Source: an uncultured Clostridium sp. (GTDB taxonomy: Bacteria; Bacillota; Clostridia; Lachnospirales; Lachnospiraceae). Taken from it: a stretch of 27,948 nucleotides of DNA. How positions within the stretch are numbered: position 1 is the stretch's first letter; every line of letters begins with the position of its first letter. The stretch spans positions 1 through 27,948 of the forward strand of contig UQTA01000038.1 of the NCBI GenBank assembly GCA_900543885.1, given 5' to 3'. Under the pieces are notes generated by a model. The model worked only from the letters and a program-made list of their open reading frames with translations. It did not search any database and had not been told where the DNA came from. Below, piece after piece: positions 22,735-27,948 of this stretch. The position numbers and the translations under genes are program-made.

Positions 22735-23865
22735 ATGAAATTTGTTCTCATTCCTGATTCCTTTAAAGGAACCTTAAGTTCTGAGCAGATCTGTGAGATC
22801 GCAAAGGAAAAAGTTGAAAAACATTTTCCTGGAGCTGAAACAGCCTGTGTTCCTGTAGCAGACGGCGGCGAAGGCTCTGTAGATGCATTTATCACAGCAC
22901 TGGGCGGAACCAAGGTAACTGTAAAGGTTAAAAATCCTTATTTTGAGGATATGGATTCCTACTACGGACTGATCAACGAAGGAAAGACCGCAGTGATCGA
23001 AATGGCTTCCTGTGCAGGACTTCCATTAGTAGAAGACCGCAAGGATCCAAGAAAGACCACTACCTATGGCGTTGGACAGCTGATTTTAGCAGCAGCCCAA
23101 AGCGGTGTGGAAAAGATCATCGTAGGACTGGGCGGATCCAGTACTAATGATGGCGGATGCGGCGCAGCAGCAGCTGTTGGCGTAAAATTCTATGATAAAG
23201 ATGGTAAGGAATTTGTTCCAACCGGCGGAACCACTGCAGATATCTGTAAGATCGATCTGAGCGGCAAGGCAGAGATCTTAAATAAAGTTGAGATCGTTAC
23301 CATGTGCGATATTGACAACCCGATGTACGGACCAACTGGTGCATCCCACATCTTCGGACCGCAGAAGGGTGCAGATGAGGCAATGGTACTGGAACTGGAT
23401 GAAGGTATCAAGAACTTAAGCCGTGCCATCACAGAAGCAATTGGCAAAGATATCAGCGAAGTTCCTGGAACTGGTGCAGCAGGCGCTATGGGCGCAGGCA
23501 TGATCGCTTTCTTTAACTCCCGTCTGCAGATGGGTATCCAGACGGTTCTGGATACTGTAAAGTTTGACGAAATGATCAGTGATGCTGATTACATTATCAC
23601 CGGTGAAGGAAAACTGGATTCCCAGAGCCTTCGCGGTAAGGTTGTGATCGGTATTGCAGAGCGTGCAAAGAAACAGGATAAAAATGTGATCGCTGTTGTA
23701 GGCGGAGCAGATGATGCAGAGATCGATAAGGCATACGAAATGGGTGTAACCGCCGTATTCCCTATTAACCGTCTGCCTCAGGACTTCTCCATAAGCCGTC
23801 ATCACAGCAAGGAGAACCTGGCTTATACAGTAGATAACGTTTTAAGACTGATCGCTGCAAAATAA
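22735..23865 (+). CDS. glxK: Glycerate kinase
   Basis: GK-I family kinase, 376 aa, converting D-glycerate plus ATP to phosphoglycerate (2-phosphoglycerate in characterised bacterial members). Visible: LIPDSFKGTLSSEQ at the start, VADGGEGSVDA, GLGGSSTNDGGCGAAAAVG, PGTGAAGAMGAGMIAF, ITGEGKLDSQSLRGKVVIGI and the final VFPINRLP. ATG 22735 follows AAAAGGAGATAGACAGCC. It is third in the sugar-acid operon, after the LarA homologue. The threonate route alone does not make glycerate, so its presence points to a second branch, for example L-glycerate racemised by the LarA homologue. Confidence 0.95.
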   Translation: MKFVLIPDSFKGTLSSEQICEIAKEKVEKHFPGAETACVPVADGGEGSVDAFITALGGTKVTVKVKNPYFEDMDSYYGLINEGKTAVIEMASCAGLPLVEDRKDPRKTTTYGVGQLILAAAQSGVEKIIVGLGGSSTNDGGCGAAAAVGVKFYDKDGKEFVPTGGTTADICKIDLSGKAEILNKVEIVTMCDIDNPMYGPTGASHIFGPQKGADEAMVLELDEGIKNLSRAITEAIGKDISEVPGTGAAGAMGAGMIAFFNSRLQMGIQTVLDTVKFDEMISDADYIITGEGKLDSQSLRGKVVIGIAERAKKQDKNVIAVVGGADDAEIDKAYEMGVTAVFPINRLPQDFSISRHHSKENLAYTVDNVLRLIAAK

Positions 23866-23897
23866 AAAATATAATTTAACATAAGGGGGATACTAGA

Positions 23898-24854
23898 ATG
23901 AACATTCTGAAAAGCGTGAAAAAAATTCCTGGTGGTTTAATGGTAGTTCCGCTGCTGTTAGGTGCACTTGTCAACACTTTCTTTGGCGGTACAGTATGGA
24001 CCATGTTTGATGGTACATTTACTACATACCTTTGGAAATCAGGTGCAATGCCGATCCTGGCAGTGTTCATTTTCTGTAACGCAACAACCATCAACTTTAA
24101 AAAAGCAGGTGTTACCGTTTATAAAGGCGTTGTAATTACGGCTGTTAAAGTTGGTATGGGTATTATCATTGGTCTGATCTGTGGTAAGCTGTTTGGTGAA
24201 GCTGGTTTTCTGGGACTGTCCACACTGGCAATCGTAGGTGCCCTGGCAAACTCCAATGGTGGTCTGTACGCAGCATTAGCTGGTGAGTACGGTGATGCAA
24301 CAGACGTAGGTGCTGTTTCTATCCTTTCTATCAACGATGGTCCTTTCTTCACCATGGTAGCTTTAGGCGCTGCTGGTGTTGCAAAGATCCCGATGTCCGT
24401 ACTTGTAGGCTGCATCATTCCTGTAATCATAGGCTGTATCATGGGTAACTTAGATGAAGACATCCGTAAGTTCTGCGAACCAGGTGCTTCTATGCTGATC
24501 CCATTCTTCGCATTCCCTCTGGGCGCTGGCTTAAACATCATGAACCTGATCAAGGCAGGCGCTCCTGGAATCCTCTTAGGTGTTGGCTGTACTCTTATCA
24601 CAGGTTTTGCAGGATACCTTGTATACAAGCTGTTAAAGATGGATCGTCCGGAAGTTGGCGGTGCTATCGGTACAACCGCAGGAAACGCAGCAGCAACTCC
24701 TGCATCTGTAGCAGCTGTAGATGCAACCTTACTTGCAGTATCTGAAGCAGCAACTGCCCAGATCACTGCAGCTATCATCGTAACTGCTATCTGCTGTCCG
24801 ATCTTTGTATCATGGCTGCATAAGATCGAAGAGAAGCGCAGAGCAGCGAAATAA
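23898..24854 (+). CDS. 2-keto-3-deoxygluconate permease family sugar-acid transporter
   Basis: Membrane carrier of the KdgT family, 318 aa, about ten membrane segments. Typical: KKIPGGLMVVPLLLGALVNT at the start, FIFCNATTINFK, ANSNGGLYAALAGEYGD, the central SINDGPFFTMVALG, FFAFPLGAGLNIM and GTTAGNAAATPASVAA. KdgT proteins import 2-keto-3-deoxygluconate by proton symport; homologues next to DUF1537 kinases are thought to bring in four-carbon acid sugars. ATG 23898 follows AAGGGGGAT. As the only transporter of the operon it probably brings in the substrate of the kinase or the epimerase. Confidence 0.92.
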   Translation: MNILKSVKKIPGGLMVVPLLLGALVNTFFGGTVWTMFDGTFTTYLWKSGAMPILAVFIFCNATTINFKKAGVTVYKGVVITAVKVGMGIIIGLICGKLFGEAGFLGLSTLAIVGALANSNGGLYAALAGEYGDATDVGAVSILSINDGPFFTMVALGAAGVAKIPMSVLVGCIIPVIIGCIMGNLDEDIRKFCEPGASMLIPFFAFPLGAGLNIMNLIKAGAPGILLGVGCTLITGFAGYLVYKLLKMDRPEVGGAIGTTAGNAAATPASVAAVDATLLAVSEAATAQITAAIIVTAICCPIFVSWLHKIEEKRRAAK

Positions 24855-24906
24855 GTAAACAGATAATAAAAGAATAAGTACAGCTGGTTTGGCTGTAAGA
24901 TAAGTG

Positions 24907-24938
24907 GGACCGGGTGGAAGCATCCGGTCCTGTTTATT
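24907..24938 (+). terminator. Probable terminator after the permease gene
   Basis: GGACCGG (24907-24913) and CCGGTCC (24924-24930) form a stem, followed by TGTTTATT. The T-run is imperfect, so termination may be partial and pdxA could still be reached by readthrough. Confidence 0.5.
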
Positions 24939-24954
24939 GCAGGATTGCAGACCG

Positions 24955-25021
24955 CCTGCGTCAGCAAGTGTGTTTGCGCAGGTAATTTAAGCATATGACA
25001 TACTATTTCCAATAAAGTATG
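24955..25021. repeat. Two minor inverted repeats in the gap before pdxA
   Basis: CCTGCG/CGCAGG (24955-24960/24977-24982) and CATACT/AGTATG (24999-25004/25016-25021). Together with the terminator and the large element at 25042 they fill the 374-base gap between the permease gene and pdxA. Role unknown. Confidence 0.35.
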
Positions 25022-25041
25022 GTATATTGAATACAAAAAAT

Positions 25042-25192
25042 GTTACAGTTCAGCCTTGCATCTTCTTGCCCGCTTGCAGCGGACAAGAAGCTTTGGGCGT
25101 CTGCCTTATGAAGATTTAGCGCCAAAAGCACTTATGAAAACAAGTTTTCAACGTACTTTTAACCCTAAATCTTCGCAAGGCTGAACTGTAAC
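25042..25192. repeat. 151-nt branched palindromic element upstream of pdxA
   Basis: GTTACAGTTCAGCCTTGC (25042-25059) and GCAAGGCTGAACTGTAAC (25175-25192) pair over 18 bp without a mismatch. Inside are arm 1, CTTCTTG/CAAGAAG with CCGCT/AGCGG (25062-25090); a small GGC/GCC hairpin (25096-25105); and arm 2, GAAGATTTAG/CTAAATCTTC (25110-25119/25165-25174) enclosing AAAAG/CTTTT and a TGAAAA/TTTTCA tip. Almost every base is in a stem, a cloverleaf-like design. No coding frame. It could be a non-coding RNA or mRNA leader, or a non-autonomous mobile palindrome. Confidence 0.7.
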
Positions 25193-25228
25193 CCCAAAAT
25201 TTATTATTCCATTTTTCAGGAGGCAGAT

Positions 25229-26263
25229 ATGAGCGAAAAGAAGATCGTGGGTATCACCATGGGGGATCCGGCCAGTATCGGACCCGAGATCACAGTAAAA
25301 GCATTTGCAGACAAGTCCTTATATGACCTTTGCAATCCGGTAGTAGTAGGTGATGCCTGTGTAATGGAAGCAGCACTTCCTATTGTAGGACATACAGAAA
25401 TGAAGATCCATGCAATCAAAGACGTTTCAGAGGCAAAGTATGAATATGGAACCATTGATGTGCTGGATATGGGACTGGTTGATATGGCACAGTTAAAAAG
25501 AGGGGAAGTTTCTGCTATGTGCGGAGACGCCGCTTTTAAATATGTAACAAAGGTCATTGAACTGGCAATGGATAAAAAGGTAGATGCTACTGTTACCAAT
25601 GCATTTAATAAAGAAGCAGTAAATCTTGCAGGACATCATTATTCCGGACATACAGAGATCTATGCAGATATGACCGGTACTAAGAACTATACTATGATGC
25701 TGGCACATGAAAATCTGCGTGTTGTTCATGTTTCCACCCATGTTTCCCTGCGCGAAGCCTGTGACCGGGTAAAGAAGCAGCGTGTACTGGATGTGATCCG
25801 TATTGCAGACAAGGCATGTAAGGATCTGGGTATCAAAGAGCCAAAGATCGGCGTAGCTGGTCTGAATCCACACAGCGGTGAACATGGTCTGTTCGGAAGA
25901 GAAGAGATTGATGAGATCATCCCTGCAATTGAGGCAGCAAAGGCAGAAGGCATCAATGCAGACGGACCTGTACCGCCGGATACTGTATTTTCCAAGGCAA
26001 GAGGCGGCTGGTATGACATTGTAGTTGCCATGTACCATGATCAGGGCCATATTCCGTTAAAGGTAGTAGGTTTTGTATACAATCATGAAAAGAAAGCATG
26101 GGATGCAGTAGCAGGTGTAAATATTACTCTGGGACTGCCGATCATCCGCGTGTCTGTAGATCATGGCACTGCTTTCGACCAGGCGGGAACCGGAAAAGCA
26201 AGCGAATTAAGCCTTAGAAATTCCATTGAATATGCGGTTATGTTTGCAAAAAACAGAGGTTAA
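25229..26263 (+). CDS. pdxA2: PdxA2-type 4-phosphate sugar-acid dehydrogenase
   Basis: NAD-dependent, metal-using dehydrogenase/decarboxylase of the PdxA family, 344 aa. Here the likely reaction is D-threonate (or erythronate) 4-phosphate to dihydroxyacetone phosphate plus CO2. The family pattern is full: GITMGDPASIGPEI at the start, metal-binding H171 (STHVSL), H215 (LNPHSGE) and H270 (MYHDQGH), and RVSVDHGTAFDQAG late. I favour the catabolic role over vitamin B6 synthesis because the gene follows a DUF1537 kinase and a sugar-acid permease and no pdxJ or serC is near. ATG 25229 follows TCAGGAGGCAGAT. A branched element and a probable terminator separate it from the rest of the operon. Confidence 0.9.
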   Translation: MSEKKIVGITMGDPASIGPEITVKAFADKSLYDLCNPVVVGDACVMEAALPIVGHTEMKIHAIKDVSEAKYEYGTIDVLDMGLVDMAQLKRGEVSAMCGDAAFKYVTKVIELAMDKKVDATVTNAFNKEAVNLAGHHYSGHTEIYADMTGTKNYTMMLAHENLRVVHVSTHVSLREACDRVKKQRVLDVIRIADKACKDLGIKEPKIGVAGLNPHSGEHGLFGREEIDEIIPAIEAAKAEGINADGPVPPDTVFSKARGGWYDIVVAMYHDQGHIPLKVVGFVYNHEKKAWDAVAGVNITLGLPIIRVSVDHGTAFDQAGTGKASELSLRNSIEYAVMFAKNRG

Positions 26264-26326
26264 AGAAGGCTGGATCCTGAAAGAAAAAGAAAAGGAAAAG
26301 ACAGTGAAAAAAAGTACCTGAAAAAA

Positions 26327-26361
26327 GCAAAAAAGGGCTTGCATTTAAGCCCTTTTTTTGC
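26327..26361 (+). terminator. Bidirectional-type terminator after pdxA2
   Basis: GCAAAAAAGGGCTT (26327-26340), loop of six, AAGCCCTTTTTTTGC (26347-26361). GC stem with flanking A and T runs, typical of an intrinsic terminator. Confidence 0.9.
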
Positions 26362-26387
26362 TAGAATAACTAATCGTGACATATAAA
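26358..26387 (+). promoter_or_regulatory. Promoter of the rpsF operon
   Basis: TTGCTA (26358-26363), 18 bases, TATAAA (26382-26387). The -35 overlaps the end of the pdxA2 terminator. Confidence 0.45.
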
Positions 26388-26389
26388 AT

Positions 26390-26430
26390 CCTTGCTCCTG
26401 AAACTGAAAGCAGGGGCCAGAGACCACAAG
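26390..26430 (+). promoter_or_regulatory. Possible structured leader of rpsF
   Basis: CCTTG (26390-26394) can pair with CAAGG upstream of the rpsF start, with an inner CCTG/CAGG hairpin. The outer pairing would cover part of the AAGGAGG ribosome binding site. In many bacteria the rpsF leader binds the S6:S18 complex for feedback control. I do not find the diagnostic CCG bulge with certainty. Confidence 0.35.
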
Positions 26431-26443
26431 GAGGTAAAACAAG

Positions 26444-26731
26444 ATGAACAAGTACGAATTAACCGTTGTTCTGAATGTGAAGCTTGAAGACGAAGAGCGT
26501 GCAGCAGCAATCGAAAAGGTAAAAGGTTACATCACCCGTTTCGGTGGCACTGTGACCAACGTAGATGAGTGGGGTAAGAAGAGACTTGCTTATGAGATCC
26601 AGAAGTCTCATGAAGCATACTACTACTTCATCCAGTTCGAGTCCGATTCTGTATGCCCTAACGAAGTAGAAGCTCACGTTCGTATTATGGAACCAGTGAT
26701 CAGATACTTATGCGTTAAGGTTGAGGCATAA
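26444..26731 (+). CDS. rpsF: 30S ribosomal protein S6
   Basis: Small-subunit ribosomal protein, 95 aa, partner of S18 on the platform. The fold's strands are evident: MNKYELTVVLNVKLEDEERA, FGGTVTNVDEWGKKRLAYEI, SHEAYYYFIQFES and EAHVRIMEPVIRYLCVKVE. Lacks the poly-glutamate tail seen in enterobacteria, as expected in Firmicutes. ATG 26444 follows AAGGAGG. First gene of the conserved rpsF-ssb-rpsR operon. Confidence 0.97.
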   Translation: MNKYELTVVLNVKLEDEERAAAIEKVKGYITRFGGTVTNVDEWGKKRLAYEIQKSHEAYYYFIQFESDSVCPNEVEAHVRIMEPVIRYLCVKVEA

Positions 26732-26779
26732 GACATACCCAGACCGTGAAAGCGGAGTTAAAAAAGGAAGTGTGACCGT

Positions 26780-27238
26780 ATGAACAGAGTTATCTTAATG
26801 GGCAGATTAACAAGAGATCCGGAAGTAAGATATTCACAGGGAGAGCGTTCTATGGCAATTGCCAGATACACTCTTGCAGTGGACAGAAGAGGCCGCAGAG
26901 GTCAGGATGGAAGTGAGCAGACTGCAGATTTTATTAACTGCGTAGCATTTGACCGCGCAGGTGAATTTGCAGAGAAGTATTTCCGTCAGGGCATGCGTGT
27001 GCTGGTTTCCGGAAGACTCCAGACAGGCAGCTATGTAAATAAGGACGGTCAGAGAGTATACACCACCGAAGTCATCCTTGATGATCAGGAATTCGCAGAT
27101 AGTAAGGGTGCGGCATCTGATATGAGCGGCTATGGACAGTCAGCTCCATCTCAGAGACCGGCTCCTACCAGCGCGATTGGTGATGGGTTTATGAACATTC
27201 CGGACGGAGTTGAAGACGAAGGACTTCCGTTCAACTAG
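26780..27238 (+). CDS. ssb: Single-stranded DNA-binding protein
   Basis: Binds single-stranded DNA in replication, repair and recombination; 152 aa. The N-terminal OB fold starts MNRVILMGRLTRDPEVRYSQ, with FINCVAFDRAGEFAEKYFRQ and the strand GMRVLVSGRLQTGSYVNKDG. A flexible Gly/Ser/Pro/Gln linker follows (about 112-138), and the acidic tip EDEGLPFN is the partner-binding end. ATG 26780 follows AAAAGGAAG. The position between rpsF and rpsR identifies this as the main SSB. Confidence 0.97.
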   Translation: MNRVILMGRLTRDPEVRYSQGERSMAIARYTLAVDRRGRRGQDGSEQTADFINCVAFDRAGEFAEKYFRQGMRVLVSGRLQTGSYVNKDGQRVYTTEVILDDQEFADSKGAASDMSGYGQSAPSQRPAPTSAIGDGFMNIPDGVEDEGLPFN

Positions 27239-27291
27239 GCTCCATCAGGCCGGATATGTTCCATGGTTAATAATAAAGGAGGACAACACCA

Positions 27292-27561
27292 ATGGCATTT
27301 AATAAAACAGACAGACCAGAGGGCGCTAAGATGAGAAGACCAGGCGGAATGCGCAGAAGAAAAAAAGTTTGCGTTTTCTGTGGTGATAAGAATGGCGTTA
27401 TCGATTACAAGGACACCAACAAATTAAAGAGATACGTATCTGAGAGAGGTAAAATCCTTCCTCGTCGTATCACCGGCAACTGCGCAAAGCATCAGAGAGC
27501 TTTAACTGTAGCTATCAAGCGCGCTCGCCACATCGCACTCATGCCATATGTTTGCGAGTAA
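27292..27561 (+). CDS. rpsR: 30S ribosomal protein S18
   Basis: Small-subunit ribosomal protein, 89 aa. Basic N-terminus followed by the family core VCVFCGDKNGVIDYKDTNKL, KRYVSERGKILPRRITGNCA and KHQRALTVAIKRARHIALMP Y. It retains CxxC and the NCAKH cysteine/histidine, so it is the C+ (potential zinc-binding) form. ATG 27292 follows AAAGGAGGACAACACCA. Third and last gene of the operon. Confidence 0.97.
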   Translation: MAFNKTDRPEGAKMRRPGGMRRRKKVCVFCGDKNGVIDYKDTNKLKRYVSERGKILPRRITGNCAKHQRALTVAIKRARHIALMPYVCE

Positions 27562-27587
27562 TAGCTGGCAAAATATGTAAATATTTT

Positions 27588-27624
27588 AAGACCCTGTGTG
27601 AGAGATCATGCGGGGTCTTTTTTT
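27588..27624 (+). terminator. Intrinsic terminator of rpsF-ssb-rpsR
   Basis: AAGACCC (27588-27594) pairs with GGGTCTT (27613-27619), followed by seven T in total. The following 165 bases (27625-27789) are AT-rich and hold no feature I can support. Confidence 0.85.
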
Positions 27625-27789
27625 ACATATGATAGGAGGGGGAGAGAAAACCTGGGAAAATAATAAATGTTGTTGTAAAATCATTATAATGTTATTAAAA
27701 TAAAAACAGTAGGATATTTGAAGCTGAGTTTGAGATACTGATGAATGATAATATAAATATTTTGGAAAGGATAATAGTTATGGCAATTG

Positions 27790-27948
27790 CTATTTAATTG
27801 CGAAGGGTCCGAAAGAGCCCTGCCATGTATAAACGCATTCACGGCAATTTTCTGGACCTTTTGTTCCGCCGCCAATTAGACAGGGCTCCGGCCAACTCAC
27901 ACGCTTCGCGTGTTCAGGCAACGCCTCCGCCCTGTCCGCTATGCTCAC
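27790..27948 (-). other. Open frame entering from the right edge, within repeat-like DNA
   Basis: From the edge, a minus-strand frame stays open for 52 codons to TAG at 27790-27792 and includes WPEPCLIGGGTKGPENCREC then VYTWQGSFGPFAIK. GC is clearly higher than in the preceding 150 bases. Because the same bases form long inverted repeats, the frame may be incidental. I do not recognise a protein family and cannot see a start. Confidence 0.25.
27879..27936. repeat. GC-rich inverted repeat at the right edge
   Basis: GACAGGGC (27879-27886) pairs with GCCCTGTC (27929-27936) around an ACACGC-TTC-GCGTGT hairpin (27899-27913; GAA loop on the minus strand). Further left, GGGTCC/GGACC and CAATT/AATTG pairs add more structure. 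Similar in style, not in sequence, to the repeats at 12116-12360 and 14781-14975. Confidence 0.55.

Noticed and set aside
24119..25036. Long minus-strand open frame (305 codons) opposite the permease gene
   Set aside because: It mirrors the permease codons, has no ribosome binding site or family features, and its composition is that of an antisense shadow.
25229..26263. PdxA as a vitamin B6 biosynthesis enzyme
   Set aside because: No pdxJ, serC or other B6 genes nearby; the DUF1537 kinase and sugar-acid permease context fits the PdxA2 catabolic role.

Overview
The window looks like chromosomal DNA of a spore-forming Clostridia species, most probably Lachnospiraceae. The signs are moderate GC, strong AGGAGG-type ribosome binding sites, spoIIID and a SPOCS/LysM spore-coat type gene, a FeoA-FeoB fusion, and an rpsF-ssb-rpsR operon. 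I saw no rRNA, tRNA, CRISPR array or prophage. Both edges fall in repeated or mobile DNA: an IS200/IS605-type right end on the left and a palindromic repeat on the right.

Layout. 1-122: end of an IS200/IS605-like element. 123-7227 (mostly minus strand): ferrous iron transporter feoAB with promoter, Fur-like box and leader hairpin; Na+/proline symporter putP; a TetR regulator; a deletion scar joining the 3' ends of a membrane-protein gene and a LysR-type gene; spoIIID; an M20 amidohydrolase. 7614-11557 (plus): Na+/serine-threonine symporter sstT, an alanine/glycine:cation symporter and branched-chain aminotransferase ilvE, an amino-acid uptake and metabolism block. 11634-18084 (plus): a PrcB-domain lipoprotein, serine acetyltransferase cysE, a SPOCS-LysM protein, a DUF2156 protein, a GNAT acetyltransferase, a sirtuin deacetylase and DUF951. 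Copies of a structured repeat lie upstream of cysE and of the DUF2156 gene.

18074-26263: a sugar-acid catabolic locus. A PrpR-type regulator (minus) is divergent from a DUF1537 four-carbon acid sugar kinase, a LarA-family nickel-pincer racemase/epimerase, glycerate kinase, a KdgT-type sugar-acid permease and a PdxA2-type dehydrogenase. Kinase plus PdxA2 is the known D-threonate route to dihydroxyacetone phosphate. The LarA homologue, with every catalytic residue at the canonical position, suggests an added C2 epimerisation step (erythronate to threonate, or L- to D-glycerate). 26444-27561: rpsF-ssb-rpsR with its own promoter and terminator.

The most unusual content is non-coding. (1) A repeat of about 120 nt occurs in four copies, and three of its stems show compensatory base changes between copies, so it is probably a structured RNA. 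(2) A 151-nt multi-branched palindromic element precedes pdxA. (3) Related palindromic leaders precede putP, the amidohydrolase and the sirtuin gene. (4) Three genes have their Shine-Dalgarno inside the 3' arm of the preceding terminator-like hairpin.
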